Shown here piece by piece: positions 24,473 to 32,865 of a stretch of 64,000 nucleotides of DNA. Position 1 is the first letter of the stretch; every line of letters starts with the position of its first letter. Below the pieces are notes generated by a model. That model did no database searches. It was not told the DNA's origin and was given only the letters and a program-made list of their open reading frames with translations. Both the position numbers and the translations under genes were made by a program. Origin of the DNA: an uncultured Oscillospiraceae bacterium (GTDB taxonomy: Bacteria; Bacillota; Clostridia; Oscillospirales; Oscillospiraceae); NCBI GenBank assembly GCA_947589745.1, contig CANQCS010000009.1, positions 1 to 64,000 of the forward strand. Direction: 5' to 3'.

Positions 24473-25297
24473 ATGAAGACCATCCTTGTGGACGACATGC
24501 TGCTGGATCTCCAGCTCTTTGAGCTGAAGTGCGCGGATATGCCGGAGTTTGAGATCGTGGGAAAGTTCACCGACCCCGCGGAGGCCATCGCCTACGTCCG
24601 GGCCCACGAGGTGGATTTCGCGCTCCTGGATATCGACATGCCGGGCATGAACGGCATCGAGCTGGCCAAGCAGATGCGGCAGCTGCGCTCGGATATCATC
24701 ATCGTCTTCGCCACCGCACACCCCCGCTTCGCGGTGGAGGCGCTGAAGATGAAGGCGGACTACATCATCTTCAAGCCCTTCGACCAGGAGGACATCGCCG
24801 ACGTGATGGAGCGGGCCAGGCTCTTCCGCCAGCGGCAGAGGAAGCGGGTGTACTTTCAGACCTTCGGCAGCTTCGACATGCTGCTGGACGGCAGCCCGGT
24901 CCACTTCCGCTCCGCCAGGGCCAAGGAGCTGCTGGCCCTGTGCGTCTTCCGGAACGGCAGTCCCCTGTCCATCCACGACATGGTGGCCTATATGTGGGGG
25001 GAGAACGTGCTCACCACCACGGAGAAGACCGGCTACCGCCGGGTCATCAAGGAGCTGGCGGACACCCTGTCCGGCTGCGGGGCCGGGGAGCTGCTGGTCC
25101 GCCAGCGGGGCAGCCTGTACATCCGGATGGAGCTGGCCGACTCGGACTACCAGCGGTTCATGCGGGGGGACATGGAGGCCTGCCTGGAGTTCCAGGGGGA
25201 GTTCATGCGCCAGTACTCCTGGGCGGAGGACGCCATCTACGCGCTCCAGGAGCGGAAGGAACTGATGCTCTCGGGAATGAACGGGAGTCAAGAATAA
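24473..25297 (+). CDS. Response regulator with SARP-like C-terminal domain
   Basis: 274 aa. Receiver domain with acidic DD near residue 7, phospho-acceptor D53 in LLDIDMPGMNG, T/A switch region FATAH and K in FKPFD. The C-terminal part (FGSFDMLLDGSPVHFRSAR...ELLALCVFRNG, then EFMRQYSWAEDAIYALQERKE) resembles the OmpR-like winged helix plus BTAD of SARP regulators rather than LytTR. The ATG at 24473 follows AGGGGGAG. Partner of the kinase upstream; probably regulates the importer downstream. Confidence 0.85.
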   Translation: MKTILVDDMLLDLQLFELKCADMPEFEIVGKFTDPAEAIAYVRAHEVDFALLDIDMPGMNGIELAKQMRQLRSDIIIVFATAHPRFAVEALKMKADYIIFKPFDQEDIADVMERARLFRQRQRKRVYFQTFGSFDMLLDGSPVHFRSARAKELLALCVFRNGSPLSIHDMVAYMWGENVLTTTEKTGYRRVIKELADTLSGCGAGELLVRQRGSLYIRMELADSDYQRFMRGDMEACLEFQGEFMRQYSWAEDAIYALQERKELMLSGMNGSQE

Positions 25298-25312
25298 GGG
25301 AGGGATCACACG

Positions 25313-26821
25313 TTGGAAGAAATGCTGCGCATGGAGCACATCAGCAAGCGGTTCGGCAGCTTCTACGCGAACAAGGATGTCAATTTGACGGTCAATCGCG
25401 GAGAGGTCCTCACCATCCTGGGGGAGAACGGCGCCGGTAAATCCACGCTGATGAACATACTCATCGGCCTCTATCAGCCGACGGAGGGCAAGATCTTCTT
25501 CAAAGGGAAGGAGGAACGCATCGACTCCCCCAGCCAGGCGGTGAAGCTGGGCATCGGCATGGTCCACCAGCACTTCATGCTGGTGGAGGCCATGACGGTG
25601 TTCGAGAACATCATCCTGGGGGACAAGCGGTCCAAGGGCGTCTTCATCGACCGGGAGGCCCGGCGGCGGGAGATCCTGGAGCTGTCGGAGCGGTACGGCC
25701 TGGACGTGGAGCTGGACAAGCTCATCACCGAGATCGCCGTGGGCGCCCAGCAGCGCGTGGAGATCCTGAAGGCCCTGTACCACGGGGCGGAGCTCCTCAT
25801 TCTGGACGAGCCCTCGGCGGCGCTGACCGACATCGAGGCGGAGGGCCTCTTCGCCATCATGCACAAGCTGGTGGACGAGGGCAAGAGCATCATCTTCATC
25901 AGCCACAAGATGCGGGAGGTGCTGCACATCTCCGACCGCATCACCATCCTCCGGGCCGGAGAGGTGGTCACCACCGTCAAGTGCAGCGAGACCGACGGCC
26001 AGAAGCTGGCCAACCTGATGATCGGCCGGGAGCTGTCCAGCTCCCAGTACGAGAAGAAGCAGGCCGGCGGCCAGCCGGTGCTGAAGCTGGACGGCGTCCG
26101 CTACCACGAGCAGTCCAAGCACAACGGCCTGGCGGGGATCACCATGGAGGTCCGGCCCGGCGAGATCGTGGGCATCGCCGGCGTGGACGGCAACGGGCAG
26201 ACCCAGCTGGCCCAGGTCATCACCGGCGTCATCGCGCCGGAGAAGGGGACGCTGTCCCTGAAGGGGAAGCAGGTCTCCGTCTTTGACCCCTCGGACTTTA
26301 TCGAAAACAACGTCTCCCACGTCCCCGAGGACCGGAACCTCCAGGGACTGGTGGGCGACATGAGCATCTCCGACAACCTGGTGCTGAAGGCCACCGGCTC
26401 CGGCCGGTTCAGCAAGGGCAGGGGGCTCCTCCTCCGGCCCAAGGCCATCCGCTCCCACGCCCTGGAGCTGGCGGGGGAGTACGACATCCGGTGCACCTCC
26501 GTGGACCAGGACGTCCGCAGCCTCTCCGGCGGCAACCAGCAGAAGGTCATCCTGGCCCGTGAGCTGGAGTCCGGGCCGGAGCTGCTGGTGGCGGTCCACC
26601 CCACCCGTGGCCTGGACATCGGCGCCACCCGCTTTGTCCACGATCAGATGATCGAGGCCCGGGACAAGGGCGTGGGCATCCTGCTTATCAGCGCAGACTT
26701 CGACGAGATCCTGGAAATGAGCGACCGCATCCTGGTCATCTTTGAGGGCCAGATCATGGGCGAATACTCCGGCCAGAATCCTCCCATCCAGGAGATCAGT
26801 CTGGCCATGACCGGCAAGTAA
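25313..26821 (+). CDS. Nucleoside ABC transporter, tandem ATPase subunit
   Basis: 502 aa with two ABC ATPase domains (RbsA/NupO type). First: Walker A GENGAGKST, signature VGAQQRVEIL (degenerate), Walker B LLILDEPSAAL. Second: degenerate Walker A GVDGNGQTQL, signature LSGGNQQKV, and AVHPTRGLDIGA in place of Walker B. TTG 25313 is used, with GGGAGGG 8 nt upstream; an ATG lies three codons later. With the two permeases and the BMP lipoprotein it forms a NupNOPQ-like purine nucleoside importer. Confidence 0.92.
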   Translation: MEEMLRMEHISKRFGSFYANKDVNLTVNRGEVLTILGENGAGKSTLMNILIGLYQPTEGKIFFKGKEERIDSPSQAVKLGIGMVHQHFMLVEAMTVFENIILGDKRSKGVFIDREARRREILELSERYGLDVELDKLITEIAVGAQQRVEILKALYHGAELLILDEPSAALTDIEAEGLFAIMHKLVDEGKSIIFISHKMREVLHISDRITILRAGEVVTTVKCSETDGQKLANLMIGRELSSSQYEKKQAGGQPVLKLDGVRYHEQSKHNGLAGITMEVRPGEIVGIAGVDGNGQTQLAQVITGVIAPEKGTLSLKGKQVSVFDPSDFIENNVSHVPEDRNLQGLVGDMSISDNLVLKATGSGRFSKGRGLLLRPKAIRSHALELAGEYDIRCTSVDQDVRSLSGGNQQKVILARELESGPELLVAVHPTRGLDIGATRFVHDQMIEARDKGVGILLISADFDEILEMSDRILVIFEGQIMGEYSGQNPPIQEISLAMTGK

Positions 26822-26837
26822 GGGGGGGCGAAGAGAG

Positions 26838-27905
26838 ATGGAAAAGCTGAAAAGATCCTTGACCGGTTTCCTGGTTCCCGTGCTCTCGATCCTGTTGGCG
26901 TTCGTCATCGGCGCCATCATCATGGCGTGCCTGGGGGCCAATCCTTTCGCCGCCATGGCGGCGCTGTTCCAGGGGGCCTTCGGCACCGTGGCCAGCGTGG
27001 GCACCACCCTCAACCGGGCGTCGCCCCTGATCTTCACCGCCCTCTGCGCCTGCTTCGCCTATAAGTGCGGCGTGTTCAACCTGGGCGGCGAGGGCCAGTT
27101 CCTCATCGGCGCCACGGCGGCCTTCTGCGCGGTGCACCTCTCCGGCGCCAAGGGCATCGGCGGCATCCTGCTGGCCCTGCTGGTGGGCATCGCGGCCGGC
27201 GGCCTCTGGGGCATGATCCCCGGCATCCTCAAGATCACCCGGGGCCTCAACGAGATGATCATTTCCATCATGCTCAACTACGTGGCCACCCTCTTCATGG
27301 GCGTCATCTACACCAGCTGGATCCGGGACGCCAACACCCCCCAGACCCCGTCGGTGGACGACACCCTGAAGCTGAGCCGGGTCATCCCCGGGATGCGCTT
27401 CACCTGGGCGCTGATCATCGCCCTGGGCGTGGGGCTCCTGCTGTACTACTTCCTCTACTGGACCTCGCCGGGCTTCAAGCTGCGGGCGGTGGGCCTGAAC
27501 ATGACGGCCAGCCGCTTCAACGGCTTCCCGGTGAACCGCTACATCCTCATGAGCTTCCTGATCTCCGGGGCCATCGCCGGACTCGGCGGCGCGTCTGACC
27601 TGCTGGGCACCCAGTTCCGGCTCATCAACGGCTACGGCAGCGGCTACGGCTTTGACGGCGTGGCCATGGCCCTCATCGGGCAGCTCCACCCCATCGCCAC
27701 CATCATCGTGGCCATCTTCTTCGCCGCCCTCCGGGTGGGCGCCACCTCCATGCAGGTGGCCACCGGCGTCCCCACCAGCGTCTCCGACATCATCCAGGCG
27801 CTGGTCATCGTCTTCTCCGTGGCGGGCATGGCCCTGACGAAGCTGCCGGAGTTCGAGGCGTTTCGGCTCCGGGTGTCCGGGAAAAAGGAAAAGGAGGGCA
27901 AGTGA
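26838..27905 (+). CDS. Nucleoside ABC transporter permease 1 (NupP-like)
   Basis: 355-aa BPD_transp_2 family permease, about 9-10 TM helices (for example VLSILLAFVIGAIIMACLG and FTALCACFAYKCGVFNLGGEGQF). The conserved GVFNLGGEGQ loop and WTSPGFKLRAVG coupling region fit importers of the BMP/NupNOPQ class. GGGGGG-rich site before ATG 26838; it overlaps the next gene by 4 nt (GTGA). Confidence 0.92.
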   Translation: MEKLKRSLTGFLVPVLSILLAFVIGAIIMACLGANPFAAMAALFQGAFGTVASVGTTLNRASPLIFTALCACFAYKCGVFNLGGEGQFLIGATAAFCAVHLSGAKGIGGILLALLVGIAAGGLWGMIPGILKITRGLNEMIISIMLNYVATLFMGVIYTSWIRDANTPQTPSVDDTLKLSRVIPGMRFTWALIIALGVGLLLYYFLYWTSPGFKLRAVGLNMTASRFNGFPVNRYILMSFLISGAIAGLGGASDLLGTQFRLINGYGSGYGFDGVAMALIGQLHPIATIIVAIFFAALRVGATSMQVATGVPTSVSDIIQALVIVFSVAGMALTKLPEFEAFRLRVSGKKEKEGK

Positions 27906-28837
27906 GTATGAACCTTTCCGCGATCTCCAGTATCATCCTGGCTACCGTGCGCATGTGCGTTCCCGTGCTGCTCATCGCCCTGGCGGAGCTGTACTCTGAG
28001 CGGGCCGGCATGGTGAACATCGGCCTGGAGGGCCTGGCGGCCATCGGGGCCCTGGCGGGCTTCATGCTGACCTACACCACCGGCAGCACCTGGGTGGGCA
28101 TCCTGGCGGGCGCCGCGGCGGGCATCCTGGTGAACATGATCTACGCCTTCGCCACCGTCTCCCTCTGCGCCAACCACACGGTCTACGGCATGGCCATCAA
28201 CCTGCTGGCCCCGGCCCTGGCGTCCTTCATCTACCGGGTCGCCTTCGGCAACGGCAGCTCCCTCATGCAGGTGGAGCTGATGCGGGGCATCGGCATCCCA
28301 GGGCTGAAAGATATCCCCTTCCTGGGGCCCCTGCTCTTTGACCAGACCCCCATGGTGTACCTGACCTTTGCCCTGGTGATCTTCACCAGCGTGTTCTTCA
28401 ACCGCAGCAAGGCGGGGCTCAACTACAAGTCCGTGGGCGAGCACCCCAAGGCGGCGGCCACCCTGGGCATCAACGTCACCGGCACCAAGTACCTCTCCTG
28501 CGTCATCTGCGGCGCCCTGGCGGGCATCGGCGGGGCCTACCTCACCACCTGCTACTCCACCACCTACACCGAGGGCATCGTCTCCGGCCGCGGCTTCATC
28601 GCCCTGGCGGCGGTGATCTTCGGCCGCTGGACCGGCGGCGGCGTGCTGCTGGCGTGCCTGTTCTTCGGACTGTGCGACGCCCTCCAGATCCGCCTCCAGG
28701 TCAGCAGCCTGGGCGTGCCCTACCAGTTCTTCCAGATGATCCCCTATGTGGCCACGGTGGTGGTCCTGGCCATCGCGGGCTCCAAGAAGGCGGGCCCCAA
28801 GGCCAACGGCAAGCCCTACCGGAAAGAGGAGCGTTGA
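27902..28837 (+). CDS. Nucleoside ABC transporter permease 2 (NupQ-like)
   Basis: 311-aa second permease with ELYSERAGMVNIGLEGLAAIG, the counterpart of the loop in permease 1, and FNRSKAGLNYKSVGEHPKAA as coupling region. GTG 27902 overlaps the upstream stop (GTGA); ATG 27908 is the alternative. The stop codon is part of the hairpin that opens dispersed repeat copy 3. Confidence 0.92.
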   Translation: MSMNLSAISSIILATVRMCVPVLLIALAELYSERAGMVNIGLEGLAAIGALAGFMLTYTTGSTWVGILAGAAAGILVNMIYAFATVSLCANHTVYGMAINLLAPALASFIYRVAFGNGSSLMQVELMRGIGIPGLKDIPFLGPLLFDQTPMVYLTFALVIFTSVFFNRSKAGLNYKSVGEHPKAAATLGINVTGTKYLSCVICGALAGIGGAYLTTCYSTTYTEGIVSGRGFIALAAVIFGRWTGGGVLLACLFFGLCDALQIRLQVSSLGVPYQFFQMIPYVATVVVLAIAGSKKAGPKANGKPYRKEER

Positions 28838-28938
28838 TTCTTTTTCTTGAAAGAAAAAGAATCAAAAAGAACTTTAATATCGCTGCCAAAGCGTTGCAAT
28901 TCCTACATTTCTCACACGGTAACGATATATGGTTCTAA
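28835..28938 (+). repeat. Dispersed 3'-flank repeat, copy 3
   Basis: Starts in the stop codon of permease 2 and runs in the same direction. The hairpin is 14 bp (TGATTCTTTTTCTT-GA-AAGAAAAAGAATCA in length terms, 28835-28864); compared with copy 2 an A:T pair is replaced by T:A. The AACTTTAATATCGC, AAAGCGTTGCA and CGGTAACGATATATGG blocks follow. It separates the permease from the binding-protein gene. Confidence 0.8.
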
Positions 28939-28948
28939 TTGGAGAATA

Positions 28949-28992
28949 GTATCAAAGCGCTGCAATACCTAGATTTCCCGCACGGGAATGAA
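28949..28992 (+). repeat. Partial tandem copy of the dispersed repeat
   Basis: TATCAAAGCGCTGCAATACC and ATTTCCCGCACGGGAA match the middle part of the element; the hairpin part is absent. A TATAAT (29016-29021) follows, a possible -10 for the BMP gene, but no good -35 is seen. Confidence 0.6.
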
Positions 28993-29069
28993 GTCCACTT
29001 CCAGTGGGAGAACCGTATAATAGCCGGAACACCACCGGTTGTTATAAATTTGTAAGGAGGAATTTGTAC

Positions 29070-30128
29070 ATGAAAAAGAAACTCATTGCGATGCTGCTGG
29101 CTCTCACCATGGTGCTGAGCCTGGCCGCCTGCGGCGGCGGGAACAGCGGCGGCAGCTCCGGCGGAAATGCCGGCGGCGGCGACAGCAGCAGCGGGGACGG
29201 CAAGACCTACAAGGTCGGCTTCATCCTCAACTCCAGCATCAACGACGGCGGCTGGGGCACTGCCTGCTACACCGAACTGACCGCGGCCGTGGAGGCCAAT
29301 TCCAACTGGGAGATGCAGTACACCGACAGCCTGAGCCAGGACGGCTACTATGACGCCATGGTGGCCTACTGCAACCAGGGCTTCGACCTGATCTACGCCC
29401 CCGGCAACGAGTACACCAGCGCGGTGCTCCAGGTGGCGGAGGAGTATCCCGACGTGTGCTTTGCCCTGCTCAACGGCGGCGAGGACACCCCGGGCCAGGC
29501 CGCCAACGGCAACGTCACCTCCCTGCTGCCCAACGCCCAGCAGATCGGCTGGATCGCCGGCGCCCTGGCCGGCCTCATGAGCCAGAGCGGCACCATCGCC
29601 TTCATCGGCGGCATGGAGCTGGACACCACCCTGGGCAAGTACAACGGCTATAAGGAGGCCGCCGCCTATGTGGCCCAGCAGGAGGGCAAGACCGTCACCG
29701 CTCTGGACGCGGTGTACGCCAACTCCTTCGACGACTCCTCCAAGGGCATTGAGTTCGCCAACGCCATGATGGAGCAGGGCGCGGACGTGTTCTTCGGCGA
29801 CGCCTCCGCCGTGGACTCCGGCGCCCGCCAGGCCATCGACGAGCACAACAGCGGCTCCGTCACCGTCTACGACATCGCCCAGCCCGCCGATTTCCTGGGC
29901 CAGAACCCCTGCATCATCGGCTCCCAGGTCACGGATAACTCCTCCCTCATCGGCCTGAGCTTCAAGGCGGTGGAGGACGGCACCTTCGGCGGCGAGGTCC
30001 TGTACGGCGACCTGCAGAACGGCGTTCTGTCCGCCGGCGCCCTCAACACTGACCTGATCCCCGAGGAGGTCCAGGCCAAGTACAACGACTACATCCAGCA
30101 GATGAAGGACGGCACCTTCATGCAGTAA
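29070..30128 (+). CDS. BMP-family nucleoside-binding lipoprotein
   Basis: 352 aa. Signal peptide and lipobox LSLAACGGG (Cys21), a Gly/Ser-rich linker to about residue 45, then the periplasmic-binding fold of the BMP/Med family: VGFILNSSINDGGWG, the DLIYAPGNEYTSAVL segment, IGWIAGALAG, FIGGMELDTT. It captures purine nucleosides for the upstream permease genes. AAGGAGG lies 9 nt before ATG 29070. The repeat region between permease 2 and this gene may give it separate, higher expression, as binding proteins often need. Confidence 0.92.
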   Translation: MKKKLIAMLLALTMVLSLAACGGGNSGGSSGGNAGGGDSSSGDGKTYKVGFILNSSINDGGWGTACYTELTAAVEANSNWEMQYTDSLSQDGYYDAMVAYCNQGFDLIYAPGNEYTSAVLQVAEEYPDVCFALLNGGEDTPGQAANGNVTSLLPNAQQIGWIAGALAGLMSQSGTIAFIGGMELDTTLGKYNGYKEAAAYVAQQEGKTVTALDAVYANSFDDSSKGIEFANAMMEQGADVFFGDASAVDSGARQAIDEHNSGSVTVYDIAQPADFLGQNPCIIGSQVTDNSSLIGLSFKAVEDGTFGGEVLYGDLQNGVLSAGALNTDLIPEEVQAKYNDYIQQMKDGTFMQ

Positions 30129-30181
30129 CCGCGGGCTCCCCGCCGGAGCGGACAGATAAATCACGGCCGCTCCCATGAAAA

Positions 30182-30216
30182 GCCCCGGCCCCAGGCGTTT
30201 CCGCCTGGGGCCGGGC
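30182..30216 (+). terminator. Terminator-like stem after the BMP gene
   Basis: 14-bp GC-rich arms (CCCGGCCCCAGGCG and CGCCTGGGGCCGGG) with a TTTC loop; no U-run. Confidence 0.6.
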
Positions 30217-30307
30217 GCCGCCGGGAAAGGGCTGGCGGCGCCGAGGCCACCTCCCCTTCCGCGCAGATCATCCCCAAAACATTTTTCCAATAATCGAAAA
30301 TTCCCTC

Positions 30308-30336
30308 TTGACTTTGCGCCGGAAGTCTAGTATAAT
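30308..30336 (+). promoter_or_regulatory. Promoter of tRNA-Ser
   Basis: TTGACT (30308-30313), 17-bp spacer, TATAAT (30331-30336), about 50 nt before the tRNA. Confidence 0.8.
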
Positions 30337-30385
30337 TCAATCTGCTGTCACGGTTGGACAAGTTCATATTTTCTATGAAAGTTAT

Positions 30386-30477
30386 GCAGCAGTATCGAAG
30401 TGGTCATAACGGGCACGATTGGAAATCGTGTAACGGTCAAAAGCCGTTCGAGGGTTCGAATCCCTCCTGCTGCGCCA
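30386..30477 (+). tRNA. tRNA-Ser (anticodon GGA)
   Basis: 92 nt including encoded CCA. Acceptor stem GCAGCAG/CTGCTGC with discriminator G; anticodon stem CACGA/TCGTG enclosing loop TTGGAAA (GGA at 30421-30423); long class II variable arm with stem AACGG/CCGTT; T arm GAGGG-TTCGAAT-CCCTC. The long variable arm and GGA anticodon fix serine. It borders the prophage, so its 3' end is a likely attachment site. Confidence 0.96.
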
Positions 30478-30478
30478 A

Positions 30479-30517
30479 ACCGGGAACCGTTGGGTATCAA
30501 CGTGTTCCCGGTTTTTC
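30479..30517 (+). terminator. Terminator of tRNA-Ser
   Basis: Stem ACCGGGAAC/GTTCCCGGT with inner stem CGTTG/CAACG, then TTTTC, 2 nt after the tRNA. Confidence 0.8.
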
Positions 30518-30632
30518 TTGTATTTGCAACGGTTTCAGCCGTTTTCCATAAACCACAAATGTAGTAAAATCAAGCTTTCGGTGGTGAAAAATATATGTTT
30601 GTTGTACGAAAATGCTAACGGGAAATGCTAAC
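30518..30632. other. Probable prophage end / attachment region
   Basis: No gene. Contains the short hairpin AACGG/CCGTT and two direct copies of AATGCTAAC (about 30611-30619 and 30624-30632), plus AT-rich sequence. It lies between the tRNA and the outermost prophage gene; exact attL/attR cannot be fixed because the other end is outside the window. Confidence 0.35.
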
Positions 30633-30671
30633 AGAACCGGGGGCAAGCAGCCAGCCTGTCCCCGGTTCTTT
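30633..30671. terminator. Terminator of the prophage late operon
   Basis: 10-bp arms AGAACCGGGG/CCCCGGTTCT around a 17-nt loop, 22 nt beyond the endolysin stop; usable from both sides. Confidence 0.65.
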
Positions 30672-30692
30672 ATGCCCTCGCGCACCTGGCGC

Positions 30693-31388
30693 TCACTTCT
30701 TCGCCGCCTGACTTACCGCCTGATGATACTTGTCCATCAGGCTCTTGATGTTGGCCCCGCTGGCGGTCCTCTTCCCCTCCAGCACCTGCATCCAGTAGTC
30801 CGGACTGCTGAGCCCGATATCCTTCACGGCGTTCTCCACAGTGACCTCCTGGGGCGACTTCGCGGCGATGGAGGCGTATTTCGGGCAGATGAAGCCCCGG
30901 ATGTACAGCCCGTTGACCTGAAGATTCCGGCGGCCCACGTAGTCCGGACTGCCGGACATGTTGCCCTCAATGACGGTGATGACATTGCCCTTCACCACCT
31001 CCACGACGCCCACGTGGTCCGGGGTGCCCTTGTTGTCCGTGCTGGCATACTTCTTCTTGTCGTCCTGCCAGTCGTATAGCACGAAGTCACCCGGCTGAGG
31101 CACGTGCTTGTCATCCTCGACCCAGGCCCCCATCTTCTGCGCCAGCTTGATCAGCTCGCCGCAGCCGCACTCGATGGGCACGACCTGCGTCACGCCGGCC
31201 TTGATGGACACCGCGCCTGCGAACGCCGCGCACCAGGCGTCGCTGTACTTCACGGTGTAGCCCCTGGGATGAGGGAGGTAGGTGTTGTACGTGTCCACGA
31301 TCATCTGGTGCTGGACAGAGCCCTCCTTGACGCCCAGCCAGCTCTGGGCCATCGTCACGACCCGATTGCGCAGTTCAGCTTCATTCAT
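30693..31388 (-). CDS. Phage endolysin with CHAP-type amidase domain
   Basis: 231 aa. Cysteine-histidine peptidase/amidase: catalytic Cys53 in SDAWCAAFAGA, His125 in TPDHVGVVEVV and a polar residue in VIEGNMSG. CHAP endolysins cut peptide cross-links or the MurNAc-alanine bond of peptidoglycan. The C-terminal part (residues about 170-231, DIGLSSPDYWMQVLEGKR) may bind the wall. ATG 31388 is preferred over 31397 because AGGAG then sits at the right distance. It overlaps the holin-like gene upstream, giving a lysis cassette. Confidence 0.88.
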   Translation of the reverse strand: MNEAELRNRVVTMAQSWLGVKEGSVQHQMIVDTYNTYLPHPRGYTVKYSDAWCAAFAGAVSIKAGVTQVVPIECGCGELIKLAQKMGAWVEDDKHVPQPGDFVLYDWQDDKKKYASTDNKGTPDHVGVVEVVKGNVITVIEGNMSGSPDYVGRRNLQVNGLYIRGFICPKYASIAAKSPQEVTVENAVKDIGLSSPDYWMQVLEGKRTASGANIKSLMDKYHQAVSQAAKK

Positions 31389-31740
31389 TTCCGGCATCTC
31401 CTTCCACGATCTTCTTGACCGCCGTATTGGTGGCCAGCATATTACGCATCTCCTCCAGGGCCTCGTCCACCAGCTCGGAGAACCGCTCGAACGAGACGAC
31501 CTTGACCAGCCAGGGGAAACGCTGCACGAACAGGTCGTACACCTGCCGCAGCTTCAGCTTCCCGGTGCCGCCGCCAAGGTCGATCTCCGCCTGCGTCACG
31601 GCCCACAGCAGCCACTCCTTCACCTTCGCGGTCTGCTCCTGCGTGGGCATGGACCCGAACCGCCAGATGAACGCTCCCACCATAGCGCCCAGCGCCGCGA
31701 TGGCCAGCAGAACAAACCAGTTGTCAATCAGCCAGTTCAT
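31381..31740 (-). CDS. Phage holin, LLH family
   Basis: 119 aa: one N-terminal TM helix (about residues 7-25, WFVLLAIAALGAMVGAFIW) then a charged helical cytosolic domain (KVKEWLLWAVTQAEIDLGGGTGKLKLRQVYDLF). This is the layout of LLH-family holins, which open the membrane for the endolysin. ATG 31740 has GGAGGAAAGG upstream. The end overlaps the endolysin start by 8 nt. Confidence 0.8.
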   Translation of the reverse strand: MNWLIDNWFVLLAIAALGAMVGAFIWRFGSMPTQEQTAKVKEWLLWAVTQAEIDLGGGTGKLKLRQVYDLFVQRFPWLVKVVSFERFSELVDEALEEMRNMLATNTAVKKIVEGDAGNE

Positions 31741-31987
31741 CACTGTCATCCTTTCCTCCGGCACGACCGCCGGAAATCACCTTGGATATCTTGATACCAG
31801 CCAGCGCCAGGGCCTCCACCCCGCTGCCGCCCAGCACGCACTGGATCAGCGTGTCCGGAACGGAGCCCCTGGCCCAGAAGGTCACGATCATGGCCACGAT
31901 GAACGCGACCAGGAATGTACCCAGCAGGATAAGCACCTTTGCGGAGGTGTTCAACGGCTCGCGCTTGCCCTCATATTTGCCTTTCAT
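31724..31987 (-). CDS. Small phage membrane protein (possible second holin)
   Basis: 87 aa with a TM segment (about 17-40, VLILLGTFLVAFIVAMIVTFW) and a second weaker hydrophobic stretch (about 47-70). Lies in the lysis cassette, overlapping the LLH holin by 17 nt. A holin or antiholin role is inferred from size, topology and position. Confidence 0.6.
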   Translation of the reverse strand: MKGKYEGKREPLNTSAKVLILLGTFLVAFIVAMIVTFWARGSVPDTLIQCVLGGSGVEALALAGIKISKVISGGRAGGKDDSDELAD

Positions 31988-31998
31988 GTGCCCACCCC

Positions 31999-32478
31999 CT
32001 ACAGGAAGTCATTCTTTTCCAACCGCCCGGCGTACACGTCCTTGATGCGCTCGATGGTGGGCTCCGTCACTCCGTTCTCAAATTCCGGGTGCGCGGCGCA
32101 GTACCGCTCGTACATCCTGGCATCCCGCAGGACGCTGTCGAAGTGGTCTTTGGTGTGTTTCCTATCGTGGAGAACTTCGTCGCCAAAGCGTAGGATGCGG
32201 GACCTGGCGCTGATTGCGGCTTGTACCTGGGCGTCGCCCTGGACTGCGTCAACTTTCTGCTCCACGGCGTCTATCTTCTGCTCCAGGCCGTCCACCTTCT
32301 GCTCCACCTCGGTCATCTTGGTCATCAGTGAGCGGTTAAAGGCCCTCCCCACGGCACCCGCGAGCTTGGCAGCCAGCTTTGCCAGCCAAGTCCACGGGTC
32401 GAGCTTGATTGGCGAGATCTGTATCAGCGTCAGCGCCGCCAGCAACGCCCCGCCGGCCAGGATATCCTTCATGTTCAT
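31999..32478 (-). CDS. Phage membrane-anchored coiled-coil protein
   Basis: 159 aa: N-terminal hydrophobic helix (DILAGGALLAALTLIQI), then a heptad-rich coiled coil (TEVEQKVDGLEQKIDAVEQKVDAV), then a charged tail. Reminiscent of XhlA-like or spanin-like lysis proteins, but no domain is certain. ATG 32478 gives the best spacing (8 nt) from GGAGG; ATGs at 32484 and 32472 are alternatives. Confidence 0.6.
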   Translation of the reverse strand: MNMKDILAGGALLAALTLIQISPIKLDPWTWLAKLAAKLAGAVGRAFNRSLMTKMTEVEQKVDGLEQKIDAVEQKVDAVQGDAQVQAAISARSRILRFGDEVLHDRKHTKDHFDSVLRDARMYERYCAAHPEFENGVTEPTIERIKDVYAGRLEKNDFL

Positions 32479-32538
32479 AGTCATATCCTCCAGCTCTCAA
32501 AATGGAAGCGGGGACCGGTCGCCCGGCCCCCGAGATGG

Positions 32539-32661
32539 TCACTCCTGGACCTCGACCTCCAGATCACTCAGGATCTGCTGCACCTGCTCCCGGATAAGAG
32601 CGGGCACCTGGTCGATGGTCTTCTTGCCCTTGATGATGAGCGTCGCGTACACCACCGCCAT
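32539..32661 (-). CDS. CD1375-like small phage protein, copy 1
   Basis: 40 aa (MAVVYATLIIKG...TIDQVPALIREQV). Very similar in pattern to the neighbour at 32711-32824: M-A-x-V-Y-A-x-L-I-x-K-G-x-K-T-I. GGAAAGGAGGTG lies 6 nt before ATG 32661; the same frame opens earlier at ATG 32718, overlapping the neighbour's end. Small proteins of this kind are common between tail and lysis genes of Firmicutes phages; function unknown. Confidence 0.65.
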   Translation of the reverse strand: MAVVYATLIIKGKKTIDQVPALIREQVQQILSDLEVEVQE

Positions 32662-32710
32662 GACCGGCACCTCCTTTCCAAGTAAGATTTTCAGAAGCCA
32701 CTCGCGGAGC

Positions 32711-32824
32711 TTAGTCATCGCTGTCCTCCGCCAGCAGCGCCTCCACCTCGGCCCGCAGACGGGCGGGCACGTCCTCGATGGTCTTCATCCCCTTGCGGAT
32801 GAGTTCCGCGTACACCTTAGCCAT
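32711..32824 (-). CDS. CD1375-like small phage protein, copy 2
   Basis: 37 aa (MAKVYAELIRKGMKTIEDVPARL...). Paralogue of the gene at 32539-32661. No strong ribosome binding site is visible. Function unknown. Confidence 0.6.
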   Translation of the reverse strand: MAKVYAELIRKGMKTIEDVPARLRAEVEALLAEDSDD

Positions 32825-32865
32825 GCTTATCACTCCTGTTCGTTTTCAGACTGTTTGGCTTTATC

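Noticed and set aside
30354-30551. 65-codon plus-strand open frame over the tRNA
   Set aside because: Covers the tRNA-Ser and its terminator; no ribosome binding site.
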